From contig CAIMWI010000072.1 in the NCBI GenBank assembly GCA_903845215.1, positions 1 to 46,805 on the forward strand: a DNA stretch of 46,805 nt. The letters run 5' to 3'. Origin of the DNA: an uncultured Rhodobacterales bacterium (GTDB lineage: Bacteria > Pseudomonadota > Alphaproteobacteria > Rhodobacterales > Rhodobacteraceae). This document shows positions 8,379 to 17,807 of this stretch, in pieces (within the stretch, counting starts at the first letter, position 1; every line of letters starts with the position of its first letter). A model generated the notes under the pieces. That model ran no database searches. It saw only the letters and a program-made list of their open reading frames with translations, and was not told the DNA's origin. A program made the position numbers and the translations under genes.

Positions 8379-9353
8379 CTAAAACACCGCGTGCTCGCCC
8401 AACTCTACCCGCGACTCGCCACGTAAAAGGCTGGCATAATGGTCAACCAACCTGTCTTTCCCGCTGGAGGGGGTGGCATTCGCGTCATATTTCCCGGTTG
8501 CATGGTTCAGCACCAACATCGACTCGGTTGCATAATAGCGCCCGATGCGTGCCAACTCGGCCTTGTCGCGCAGTTTTGGTGACAGTTTGCCCAAAACAGA
8601 CAGCACGGCGATGATCCCGTCCAAAAAGCCTACTGGAACCCTGCGGTATTTGGGGGTTTGGTTCAACAGTTTGAACAAAGCAGCGCCTTGCTCTTTGGCG
8701 GTCAAGGCGGGGCCCGGGCCGCCAATCGGCAAAATGCGGTTGTGTCGGCTGTGATCGTTCAAACATTCAGCAAGATAGGTGCCAAGATCAGCATCGCTGA
8801 TGGGTTTGCATGCCGTTAAATTGCCATCGCCAAAGATCAAAAAGGGCTTGCCCGCTTGTACCCGTTTGACCTGACCCGACAGCGATTTGAAAAACGCCGT
8901 GGCCCGCACGATGGAATAGGTCAGGCCAGAGCTGGTCAATTCCGCCTCGAACGCCAGTTTGGCCTGTTGAAAGGCCAAAAGCGGGCGCTGCACGCAGATG
9001 GCAGAAAGCAGAACAAATTGGGTAACGCCTGCTGCTTTGGCAATGTTCAACGCATCAACATGGGCGCGGTGATCGATGGCCCAAGCATCCTTGGGCGCAC
9101 CACTGCGCGAGGCAAGGCAGGACACCACCGCATCGAACCGCTCGCCCGCAAAACCGTCGCGCTGAAGCGAGGCAGCATCGGTCACTTCGCCAAAGCGTAG
9201 GGTGATACCCAAGGGCAGGCCACGGCGCGGGTCGCCCGCTTTGGGGCGCACAAGGCAGACAACCTCGTGCCCTTTGGCTAGCAGGGCTGCCGCTGTGGCG
9301 CGGCCAATCGTGCCGGTGGCCCCTAGCAAGAAAACGCGACGACGCTTAGGCAT
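8379..9353 (-). CDS. bciA: Divinyl (proto)chlorophyllide 8-vinyl reductase, BciA type
   Basis: The 324-residue protein has an N-terminal NAD(P)-binding Rossmann motif (LLGATGTIGRATAAAL) and follows the NmrA/atypical short-chain-dehydrogenase pattern of BciA: LVRPKAG, VVSCLASRSG, FVLLSAICVQRPLLAFQ and YSIVRATAFFKSLSGQ. It reduces the C8 vinyl group of the divinyl pigment precursor to ethyl using NADPH, a step needed for bacteriochlorophyll a. It overlaps idi by 8 nt and is the last gene of the bchG-bchP-idi transcription unit. It is the only 8-vinyl reductase gene in the window. Confidence 0.88.
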   Translation of the reverse strand: MPKRRRVFLLGATGTIGRATAAALLAKGHEVVCLVRPKAGDPRRGLPLGITLRFGEVTDAASLQRDGFAGERFDAVVSCLASRSGAPKDAWAIDHRAHVDALNIAKAAGVTQFVLLSAICVQRPLLAFQQAKLAFEAELTSSGLTYSIVRATAFFKSLSGQVKRVQAGKPFLIFGDGNLTACKPISDADLGTYLAECLNDHSRHNRILPIGGPGPALTAKEQGAALFKLLNQTPKYRRVPVGFLDGIIAVLSVLGKLSPKLRDKAELARIGRYYATESMLVLNHATGKYDANATPSSGKDRLVDHYASLLRGESRVELGEHAVF

Positions 9354-9891
9354 GGGCGGGGTCGCTGCCTTGTAGGGTTTGGGCCACCTTGCCCCAGCCT
9401 TCGGCCAGATAAATCCGCAACCAAGGGGTAAAGCGGGCAGGGTCAGCTTTGATTTGTTCTGACAGGTCGGGCAGCGACACCCAAGCCACCTGCATCACCT
9501 CTTCGGGGTTTAGCCGCAGCGCCACGTCCAGCGGCGCTTCGGCGACGAACAAATCGACCACCTCGTGCTCGGTCAGGCCCGCGCCCACATCAGCGCGGTA
9601 TTCGGTGCCGCCGACACGCCGCAGGGTCAAGCCTGTCAGCCCAAGCTCTTCGCGCACGCGCCGTGTGGCGCAGTCAAGCGGGGTTTCGCCCCAGCGCGGA
9701 TGGGTGCAGCAGGCGTTGGCCCAAAGGCCCGGTGTGTGGTATTTGCTTAACGCGCGGCGTTGCAGCAAGGTGCGGTCGCCGTGCATCACAAAGACCGACA
9801 CGGCCAAGTGCCGCAGGCCGCGCTGATGCACGTCAAGCTTTTCAACGGGTGTCAAAACACCGTCGACCCAAGCGGGGATCATCTCGCTCAT
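9346..9891 (-). CDS. idi: Isopentenyl-diphosphate delta-isomerase (type I)
   Basis: A 181-residue Nudix-fold enzyme that interconverts IPP and DMAPP. The active-site sequences are visible: TPGLWANACCTHPRWGE (catalytic Cys, metal-binding His) and RRVREELGLTGL (Nudix helix), then EYRADVGAGLTEHEVVDLFV with the metal-binding Glu residues. The length fits type I IDI. The start codon overlaps the bchP stop as ATGA. The same neighbour (orf176/idi) follows bchP in Rhodobacter clusters, where it feeds carotenoid and phytol synthesis. Confidence 0.95.
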   Translation of the reverse strand: MSEMIPAWVDGVLTPVEKLDVHQRGLRHLAVSVFVMHGDRTLLQRRALSKYHTPGLWANACCTHPRWGETPLDCATRRVREELGLTGLTLRRVGGTEYRADVGAGLTEHEVVDLFVAEAPLDVALRLNPEEVMQVAWVSLPDLSEQIKADPARFTPWLRIYLAEGWGKVAQTLQGSDPAHA

Positions 9892-11066
9892 ATGTGTTCT
9901 GGGGCGACCCAGCCCATAAGATGCCGGATGTTTTTAAAGCCGATTTTCAGATGCGCGAAGGGTTTGGCGTTGACCAGCTTTTTGTTCATATAGGCCTCGA
10001 ACGTCAGTTTTTGAACGTCGATATCGTGGCACAGGCTGACAAATCGTTCGCGGCGTTCGTCAGATTTGTAATAGGCATCTTGCATAGACCGCAGCACTTT
10101 GAACACCGTGCCATGTTCTTTCATGAACATCTTGCGCGCCAAGCGTAGCTTTGATGCCCGCCCCGTCGCCAAGCACGCCTGTGCTGCCGTGGCGGCGACC
10201 CTGCCGCCCATCATGGCATAGTAAATTCCTTCGCCGGACGAGGGTGCCACCACCCCTGCCGCATCGCCCGCCAGCACCACGTCGCGGCCATTGTCCCACC
10301 GATCCATCGGATGCAGCGGAATGGGCGCACCTTCGCGCCGGATGGTTTCGCACCCCGTCAGGCCCGAGGCTTCGCGCAGATCGGCCGTGGCTTGTTTCAG
10401 ATCAACGCCGTCAATTCCCGTGCCCATGCCGACGCTGGCATGCTTCCCATGCGGAAAAACCCAGCCGTAAAAATCGGGGCTGATCTTGCCGTCATAGATC
10501 ACATCGCAGCGGCCCGGATCATACAGGTTCGACCCGGCCGGTGCCTTGATGATCTCATGATAGGCAATGACGTAGGGGATTTTGTCGCCGCCCGGCACCT
10601 CTGTCTTGGCCACGTTTGACCGCGCGCCATCGGCCCCGATCACCAGCTTGGTCGACAGCCGCATTTCCGCGCCCGAGGCCTTGTCACGGTAGACCACATG
10701 GGTGCCCTTGGCATCACGTTCCAGCCGCAAGTAAGTGCCGGTGAAACGTTCGGCCCCGTTTTGCACGGCACGCACCCGCAGGAATTCGTCGAAATGCTCG
10801 CGGTCCACCATGCCGACAAAGCCACCCTCGATCGGAATATCGACATGCCGCTGCGTGGGAGAGATCATCCGCGCCGTTTGGATATGCGCCACCAACTGTT
10901 CGTCGGGGATCGAGAAATCTTCAATCAGACGTGGCGGGATCGCTCCACCACATGGCTTGATCCGCCCCGCCTTATCGAGAAAAGCCACATCCACCCCGGC
11001 GCGGGCCAAATCATTGGCCGCTGTTGCGCCTGAAGGTCCGCCGCCGATGACCACAACGTCAAACAT
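9888..11066 (-). CDS. bchP: Geranylgeranyl reductase for bacteriochlorophyll
   Basis: BchP reduces the geranylgeranyl tail of bacteriochlorophyll to phytyl in three NADPH-dependent steps. The 392-residue protein begins with a FAD-binding motif (VVVIGGGPSGATAANDLARA) and contains LVIGADGARSNVAK and VVLAGDAAGVVAPSSGEGI, the conserved GR2-family flavoprotein blocks. ATG 11066 was chosen because GGGAGA lies 6 nt upstream and because the protein then starts like known BchP. The frame also has an ATG at 11084, inside the upstream gene. Upstream stop and start are separated by 1 nt (TGACATG), so translation is probably coupled. Confidence 0.95.
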   Translation of the reverse strand: MFDVVVIGGGPSGATAANDLARAGVDVAFLDKAGRIKPCGGAIPPRLIEDFSIPDEQLVAHIQTARMISPTQRHVDIPIEGGFVGMVDREHFDEFLRVRAVQNGAERFTGTYLRLERDAKGTHVVYRDKASGAEMRLSTKLVIGADGARSNVAKTEVPGGDKIPYVIAYHEIIKAPAGSNLYDPGRCDVIYDGKISPDFYGWVFPHGKHASVGMGTGIDGVDLKQATADLREASGLTGCETIRREGAPIPLHPMDRWDNGRDVVLAGDAAGVVAPSSGEGIYYAMMGGRVAATAAQACLATGRASKLRLARKMFMKEHGTVFKVLRSMQDAYYKSDERRERFVSLCHDIDVQKLTFEAYMNKKLVNAKPFAHLKIGFKNIRHLMGWVAPEHI

Positions 11067-11067
11067 G

Positions 11068-12363
11068 TCATTCTCCCGGAACATAACTGCTAATATTGGG
11101 CTCTGTGCGGCCCTCGATAATCTGTTGGGCCATCAGCGTGGCCAAAGCAAAAAGCCCGGCCTCCGCGATAAACACCAAGCCAAAGGCCGTGGGCGTGGCC
11201 ATGAACTGCCGCGCCAAATCGACCGCGCCCGACCCAAGTATGCCTCCCAAGCCCGCCGCCACAGCCTGCGCTGCGCCCCATAGGCCCATCCGCGTGCCTT
11301 CGCGCGCCTCGCGCCCTTGGCCTGCCAAGGCCATCATCGACCCGATGGCCGAGACGGCGAACATGCCGTTGAAAAAGCCCAAAGCGATCGTGGCGGGCTG
11401 CAAAACAGCTGGCCCTGCGACCATTTGGCCTGCCAGCGCAATCGTTATCAAAGACAGTGCCGATCCGGTGCATCCTGCCATCACCCAAGCGCGTAGTGAG
11501 CCAAGGCGAAACCCTGTGGCGGCGATGCCCACTGTCAACATCCCCACAAAGACACCGCCATTTTGCGCGCCTGACAATTGCGTCGACTGGCCGGGCGTGA
11601 AGCCAAAGGCCAATCCTGCGTAGGGTTCAAGGATCAGTTCTTGCATGAAATAGGCGACCATCGACAAAAAGATGAAGATGGTGAAATTGCGCGCGCGCGG
11701 TTCGGCCCAAATCTCGGCCAAGCCTGCGCGAAAGGGCAGGGGTTTGTCGTAAGAAGGGGTCGCGGGATGGCGCGCCTCAATTCCCCAAACCGCCAGTGCA
11801 GTCAGCACCACAGCACCCAACCCCACAACGGCAACCACCTTCAGCAGCAAAGCCTGCGAGTAAGGGTCCAGCGCCTTGCCCACAATGGTGGCCGTCACCG
11901 CGATGCCAAAGATCATCATCAACCATGTGATCGTCGCCGCCGCCGCCCTGCGGCGCGGGTGGGTTGTGGTGGCCAGCAGCGCCAAAAGCGATGTGCCCGA
12001 GGCCCCCACCCCCGCGCCGATCATGGCGTAAGCCAGCACCGAAACACCCAAACCCGCCCAGAACAGGCTGCCCATCAGCACAAAGCCCAATGCCGCGCCC
12101 AGTGCCCCCAGTGCCAAAACCGCCATGCCACCGATGATAAACCGCGTGCGCTGACCGCCTGTGTCAGACTTATACCCCCACGTCGGCCGCGTGATCTGCA
12201 CCGCATAATGCAGGCCCACCAGCAGCCCCGGCAGCACGGCTGGCAAGCCCGCCTCAACCACCATCAGGCGGTTAAAGGTCGAAGTGCACAGCACTACAAT
12301 GGCCCCAAGGCACATCTGCACCGCACCCAGACGGAAGATCGACGTCCAAGACAAGTATTTCAT
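11068..12363 (-). CDS. PucC/Bch2 (ORF428) family membrane protein
   Basis: A 431-residue, roughly 12-segment major-facilitator-like membrane protein of the BCD/PucC family. Family blocks include FRLGAVQMCLGAIVVLCTSTFNR, LHYAVQITRPTWGYKSDTG, GASGTSLLALLA and GLWGAAQAVAAGLGG. The position between bchG and bchP matches ORF428 (Bch2) of Rhodobacter clusters. LhaA, encoded at 24591-26033, is a paralogue. These proteins help to deliver pigment or assemble light-harvesting complexes; the exact job of this branch is not settled. The true start is ATG 12363, which overlaps the bchG stop (ATGA). The open frame upstream of it is a shadow of bchG. Confidence 0.88.
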   Translation of the reverse strand: MKYLSWTSIFRLGAVQMCLGAIVVLCTSTFNRLMVVEAGLPAVLPGLLVGLHYAVQITRPTWGYKSDTGGQRTRFIIGGMAVLALGALGAALGFVLMGSLFWAGLGVSVLAYAMIGAGVGASGTSLLALLATTTHPRRRAAAATITWLMMIFGIAVTATIVGKALDPYSQALLLKVVAVVGLGAVVLTALAVWGIEARHPATPSYDKPLPFRAGLAEIWAEPRARNFTIFIFLSMVAYFMQELILEPYAGLAFGFTPGQSTQLSGAQNGGVFVGMLTVGIAATGFRLGSLRAWVMAGCTGSALSLITIALAGQMVAGPAVLQPATIALGFFNGMFAVSAIGSMMALAGQGREAREGTRMGLWGAAQAVAAGLGGILGSGAVDLARQFMATPTAFGLVFIAEAGLFALATLMAQQIIEGRTEPNISSYVPGE

Positions 12364-13268
12364 CCCGCAACCCCCAACCCGCGCAGCGCAAAGGCGGTGA
12401 TCATCATCCCGCTGACATACATCGCCACACCCGTGGCATTGTACCAAGGCGCTTTGCCCTTGGGGTCTTGCAACAACCGCCCCATGGCCCAGACTTGGCC
12501 GCCCAAAAGCAGGCCAACACACAGCGCATGAACGGGTTTGCCCCAAACCAGCAGCAGCGCAATCACCAAAGCCTGCGCCAGCCCCATGACCGTGCAGGCC
12601 ACCCGCGCGGCGACCTCTGGCCCTAGGGTGACGGGAAGCGAGCGCACGCCGTGCAGCTTATCGCCCTCTAGCGCCTTGAAATCATTCAATGTCATAATTC
12701 CATGCGCACCAAGGGCATAAAGCAGCGCCATAGTGCAAATCTGAAAACTGGGCATCCCCTGCGCCAGAACCGCAGCCCCCGTGAACCAGGGCAACCCTTC
12801 GTAACACAGGCCCACCAGCCCCGGCCCCCACCAGCCCGACCGCTTCAGGCGGATAGGTTCCACCGAATAGGCCCAAGCCGCCAGCACGCCCACCACGGTG
12901 GCGGCAAAGCCCCATATGCCAAGTTGCCAACCCAAAGCCAACGATAGCACAGACATCGCCAGCGCAATCCAAAGCCCCCAACGCCCGGGAATGCGGCCCG
13001 AGGGGATGGGGCGATGCGGCTCGTTCACTGCATCGACGTGTCGATCGCACCAGTCATTCGCCGCCTGCGACATGCCGCAGACCACAGGCCCTGCCAGCAC
13101 CACGCCCAAAACCACCATAGGCCAAGCCCCCCATGGCGAGACCCCAACCGAGGCGATGCCGCACAAATAGGCCCACATCGGCGGGAACCATGTGATGGGT
13201 TTAATCAGCTCAAGCATAGCTTTGGGCTGCGGAAGGGACGGGTTATGTAAGGCATTCGATACACTCAT
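12360..13268 (-). CDS. bchG: Bacteriochlorophyll synthase (geranylgeranyl transferase)
   Basis: BchG is a membrane prenyltransferase of the UbiA family that esterifies bacteriochlorophyllide a with geranylgeranyl diphosphate. The 302-residue protein shows the family's Asp-rich motif (NDWCDRHVDAVNEPHRPIPSG, near residue 70) and a second conserved loop (GAHGIMTLNDFKALEGD), with about eight membrane segments. Start ATG 13268 gives an N-terminus (MSVSNALHNPS) like known BchG proteins. Two PpsR-type operators flank and overlap this start. The gene heads the unit bchG, bch2-like, bchP, idi, bciA. Confidence 0.96.
   Translation of the reverse strand: MSVSNALHNPSLPQPKAMLELIKPITWFPPMWAYLCGIASVGVSPWGAWPMVVLGVVLAGPVVCGMSQAANDWCDRHVDAVNEPHRPIPSGRIPGRWGLWIALAMSVLSLALGWQLGIWGFAATVVGVLAAWAYSVEPIRLKRSGWWGPGLVGLCYEGLPWFTGAAVLAQGMPSFQICTMALLYALGAHGIMTLNDFKALEGDKLHGVRSLPVTLGPEVAARVACTVMGLAQALVIALLLVWGKPVHALCVGLLLGGQVWAMGRLLQDPKGKAPWYNATGVAMYVSGMMITAFALRGLGVAG
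13246..13263. promoter_or_regulatory. PpsR/CrtJ operator inside bchG start region
   Basis: The sequence TGTAAGGCATTCGATACA fits the PpsR/CrtJ consensus TGT-N12-ACA exactly. It lies within the first codons of bchG. A second match is 6 bp away at 13270-13287, and such tandem spacing is typical for cooperative binding by PpsR tetramers. Confidence 0.75.
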
Positions 13269-13269
13269 G

Positions 13270-13287
13270 TGTCAACTTTGCCTTACA
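13270..13287. promoter_or_regulatory. PpsR/CrtJ operator upstream of bchG
   Basis: TGTCAACTTTGCCTTACA matches TGT-N12-ACA and contains the favoured TGTCAA half-site. It starts 2 bp upstream of the bchG ATG (13266-13268). Together with 13246-13263 it forms a tandem pair for aerobic/light repression of the bchG operon. Confidence 0.82.
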
Positions 13288-13330
13288 TTTTCGAGTCGAT
13301 CAAGCCCCCAGTTTTCCCACATCAAAACAA

Positions 13331-13356
13331 AAAAGCGCCCAAAAGCGGGCGCTTTG
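13331..13356 (-). terminator. Rho-independent terminator of ppsR
   Basis: A 9-bp stem (AAAGCGCCC / GGGCGCTTT) with a 6-nt loop lies just after the ppsR stop codon. On the transcribed minus strand it is followed by TTTTTTGTTTTG. It separates the regulator pair ppaA-ppsR from the bchG operon on the same strand. Confidence 0.88.
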
Positions 13357-13377
13357 TCTTTGCCGTGGGCCCTTGGC

Positions 13378-14793
13378 CTATTCGTCGTCTTTGCTGAGCA
13401 ATCCGAACTTGCGCAGTTTCACATACAGCGACTGCCGCGATAGGCCCAGCATTTCAGCCGCCGCCACGCGGTTGTTACGGGTTAGGTCAACGGCCGTTTG
13501 AATACACATCTTTTCAACGACATCTGTGGTTTCGGCGACAATGTCCTTCAACGTCGAAGACCCCACCAGATCCATCACGCCGCGCATGCCTTCATCTGTG
13601 CTGCTGGTCGTTGGTCGGCGCATGAAATCCACACGGCTGACATCGCGGATCATCAGACCAAAGCTGGGGTTGGGGCGATCATTCAGATAGGTGGCCGAGA
13701 TTTCGACAGCGACCTGTCCGTTAAACTCGTTCACGATCTTGGTTGAAAAAATCCGCAAATGGCGGCTGCGCTTGGCATTGTCTAGCAAGACCCGCAGGTC
13801 CACCGTGCCGCGCGCCAGAAAATCGGCCAAGGATCGTCCGCGCACGTTTGACAGATGCGTGCTGTCGGTTAGCTTCAGGAAGGAATCATTGCCAAAGGTG
13901 ATGACACCCTCGCCGTCCAAGAAGACAACGGCATCAACGCCTTCGTGAAACAGGCGTTCAAAGTTTTCGTTGGATTCGTTTTGTTGCGTGGCCACTTGCT
14001 CGGTCGCCTCAAGCCGGCACAGCATCAGGCGTTCGCCTGCGGCGCGAAACAGCTTGGGGATCACGCGCAACTTGCGTTGCGAGCGGCGGGCCACCAGTTC
14101 AACCGGGCTGACCGAATCGGCCGAGGCGATGTTCGACAGGCTTTCCAGAAACTCTCCACGGCGGCGGCCTTCGAATTCTTGGGCAATGGCCGCCCCAATC
14201 AAATCTTGCCTCGACCCGCCCAGCATCACGGCGGCAGCGGCGTTCAGATCGGCGATACGCCCGTTGTTCATGGCCAGCAAAACCACTGCATCACGGGTGG
14301 CTTCCATCAAAACACGGTAGCGCGTGTCCATCTCGCGCTGGGATTCATAGTCACGCTCAAGGGCGATTTGCGCCATGACAAGTTGCTGCTGCATCTCGGC
14401 AATCGGGCGCATATCGCGCCCCAGCATCAGGATGGATTTGTCGGCGCGGATCGGGTGCATGGTGTAGCGCACCGGAAATTCTAGCAAGGACGCATCGTGA
14501 TGGTTGATTTCGACCGTAACAGAGGATGCGCCGGGTTTGCCCAGCGCGCTTATGCGGTTTGCCAGCTTATCGTGATTGTCCTCCGACACCAGATCGAAGA
14601 TTCTCTGGCCCACCCAAATATCCAAGCGCCCAAAGGCTGGATGATGCGGGTTGACCATGACGGCGACGACAATTTTGTCGGCATTGACCAGCAAGGTGAT
14701 GTCGGATGCCGTCGACAAAATCTCGGACAAAAAGGCCGGGTCAATCAGCGGCATCGACATGCCTGCAAGGAAATGCGTGGTATCAGTGTTCAC
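13378..14793 (-). CDS. ppsR: Transcriptional repressor of photosynthesis genes PpsR (CrtJ)
   Basis: PpsR represses bch, crt and puc genes under oxygen and light by binding TGT-N12-ACA pairs. The protein is about 471 residues from GTG 14793; ATG 14760 (460 residues) is the alternative. It has an N-terminal region and PAS domains (SILMLGRDMRPIAEMQQQLV linker; RYRVLMEATRDAVVLLAMNNGRIADLNAAA) and a C-terminal Fis-type helix-turn-helix (TRNNRVAAAEMLGLSRQSLYVKLRKFGLL). Cysteines fall near residues 259 (LMLCRLE) and 430 (EKMCIQT), comparable to the redox-active pair reported for Rhodobacter PpsR. The earlier start was preferred because residues like FLAG are conserved before MSMPL. It follows ppaA by 50 nt. 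Confidence 0.95.
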   Translation of the reverse strand: MNTDTTHFLAGMSMPLIDPAFLSEILSTASDITLLVNADKIVVAVMVNPHHPAFGRLDIWVGQRIFDLVSEDNHDKLANRISALGKPGASSVTVEINHHDASLLEFPVRYTMHPIRADKSILMLGRDMRPIAEMQQQLVMAQIALERDYESQREMDTRYRVLMEATRDAVVLLAMNNGRIADLNAAAAVMLGGSRQDLIGAAIAQEFEGRRRGEFLESLSNIASADSVSPVELVARRSQRKLRVIPKLFRAAGERLMLCRLEATEQVATQQNESNENFERLFHEGVDAVVFLDGEGVITFGNDSFLKLTDSTHLSNVRGRSLADFLARGTVDLRVLLDNAKRSRHLRIFSTKIVNEFNGQVAVEISATYLNDRPNPSFGLMIRDVSRVDFMRRPTTSSTDEGMRGVMDLVGSSTLKDIVAETTDVVEKMCIQTAVDLTRNNRVAAAEMLGLSRQSLYVKLRKFGLLSKDDE

Positions 14794-14843
14794 TGGGCTT
14801 GCCCATTCTTGCCGCCCACCCGGTGTGCCGGGACAGCGGTGTG

Positions 14844-15635
14844 TCACGCGCGCCGAAGCACGCAGGAGGCGTCGAACTTAAGGCCAATGGCCTCAAGTGC
14901 GGCGCAGATGTCATTCGATGCAATGTCAGCGCCAGTGCATGCTGCCAAATCCTCAGTTTTCTCAAATACAGCCCCGCCCACCACAATCGGTGTCGCTTTT
15001 GCCGACACAGACTTGATGAATTGCACTGTATTTGCGACCGATTCCAATTTGTCTTTGGTTGCGATCGAGATCAACACCCCATCGAATTGCCGCGCTGCCA
15101 TAAGGCTGCGCAATTCGTTGTGCGATGGGGCAATTCTGAGACAGACTGAAACCCCGAACCGGCGCATTTGCCCCATGGCCACCATCGGCCCCAAGGTATG
15201 CTGCTCGCGGTCGGGCACAATCAGCAAGACGGTGCCATGCCCCGTGTCGCCCGCCTGATCGGCCACCCAAGCCATGCCAATCTCGCGCAGCAGGCTTTGC
15301 ATCCGCCCCACGCCGATTGACACATCCAGCCAAGACATCTGGTCGTCTTGCCAAGCTTCGCCCAGGCGGCGGGCCGCTTCGGGAATGTAAATATCGGCCA
15401 ATGCCGCCGCACTGACGCGCGCGCGCTTCAACTCGCGCAGCAGATCTGAAAAGGCGTCTTGTTTGCCTGACATGGCGGCCGTTATCAGCCCCGAGACCAC
15501 AGGTTCGCGCACCTCCGAAAAGGTGCGCCAGTTTCGTTCGGCCAACAGCGACACGACTTGCGCGGCGAACTGAATGACGCCCGCGCTGTCTTTCGACCCC
15601 GCACGCCCTTGATCTTGCGCCTGAATTTCTTGCAT
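14844..15635 (-). CDS. ppaA: PpsR antagonist PpaA/AerR, B12-binding regulator
   Basis: The 263-residue protein has a helical N-terminal half (IPEAARRLGEAWQDDQMSWLDVSIGVGRMQ, a cobalamin-dependent regulator cap) and a Rossmann-like B12-binding half (TVLLIVPDREQHTLGPMVAMGQMRRFG). His146 in EQHTLGP aligns in position with the cobalt-ligating histidine reported for AerR. It modulates PpsR binding in response to light and B12. Start ATG 15635 was chosen for its strong ribosome-binding site (GGGGGGAG, 8 nt upstream); the longer frame begins at a TTG at 15692 without support. It is divergent from bchF. Confidence 0.92.
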   Translation of the reverse strand: MQEIQAQDQGRAGSKDSAGVIQFAAQVVSLLAERNWRTFSEVREPVVSGLITAAMSGKQDAFSDLLRELKRARVSAAALADIYIPEAARRLGEAWQDDQMSWLDVSIGVGRMQSLLREIGMAWVADQAGDTGHGTVLLIVPDREQHTLGPMVAMGQMRRFGVSVCLRIAPSHNELRSLMAARQFDGVLISIATKDKLESVANTVQFIKSVSAKATPIVVGGAVFEKTEDLAACTGADIASNDICAALEAIGLKFDASCVLRRA

Positions 15636-15736
15636 CGGCACGGCTCCCCCCGGGGTGGTCCGTTGATTTTGCGCCTGAGTCTGTGGGCACAATCGGAGCC
15701 ATCCTTGCCATTAACATTCCTTTAGGTCGGACGCAT

Positions 15737-15754
15737 TGTCAAAGAAAATTGACA
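15737..15754. promoter_or_regulatory. PpsR/CrtJ operator near ppaA
   Basis: TGTCAAAGAAAATTGACA is a perfect dyad in both outer half-sites (TGTCAA / TTGACA) with the N12 spacing. It lies about 100 bp upstream of the ppaA start. On the leftward strand its TTGACA could act as a -35 element of ppaA. Confidence 0.82.
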
Positions 15755-15881
15755 CTCTTGTCGGTAGTTTAAAGGCCATAAAATCGCAAGCGTTTGTTTT
15801 ATCACGTGAATAATGCCATATTTGTGCGGCAGAAACCCGCCGTTGCGCTGGACGGAAACCGATAAGTGTCAACCGAAATTG

Positions 15882-15899
15882 TGTAAGTTTAGGTTGACA
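15882..15899. promoter_or_regulatory. PpsR/CrtJ operator at bchF promoter
   Basis: TGTAAGTTTAGGTTGACA matches TGT-N12-ACA. Its last six bases are the -35 hexamer of the predicted bchF promoter, so bound PpsR would block RNA polymerase directly. Confidence 0.8.
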
Positions 15900-15923
15900 C
15901 ATTCGGAACCGCGGGGCTAGGAT
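15894..15923 (+). promoter_or_regulatory. Predicted sigma-70-type promoter of bchF
   Basis: TTGACA at 15894-15899 and TAGGAT at 15918-15923 are separated by 18 nt and lie 33 nt upstream of the bchF ATG. The promoter is read from the hexamers only. Confidence 0.6.
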
Positions 15924-15956
15924 CAGTTTACAGACCTGACCTGTGAAAGCCTGTTG

Positions 15957-17734
<1,778 letters not shown>

Positions 17735-17740
17735 CCCGCC

Positions 17741-17806
17741 TTTTCATATGTGCCCAAATATCCTCTGGGGGTCCGGGGGGCGAAGCGCCCCCGGCGCGGG
17801 GGGCGG
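17741..17806. repeat. Intergenic repeat and hairpin upstream of bchB
   Basis: The bchN-bchB gap holds TTTTCATATGTGCCCAAATATCC (17741-17763), whose reverse complement resembles 22997-23018 in the bchH-bchL gap. A GC-rich hairpin follows at 17773-17794 (CCGGGGGGCG / CGCCCCCGG around AAG) and ends 13 nt before the bchB ATG. Similar GC-hairpin plus GGATATTT elements recur in Rhodobacteraceae intergenic regions, as I recall them. Confidence 0.6.
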
Positions 17807-17807
17807 C

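Larger units (their letters stand above)
15636..15956. promoter_or_regulatory. Divergent control region ppaA / bchF
   Basis: This 321-bp gap contains no credible gene; a 207-codon minus-strand frame through it is a shadow of bchF. It holds two PpsR operators (15737-15754 near ppaA, 15882-15899 near bchF), a further half-site pattern at 15867-15884 (TGTCAACCGAAATTGTGT, second half degenerate), and a sigma-70-like promoter for bchF. It is the start point of the long rightward superoperon bchF to cycA. Confidence 0.8.
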
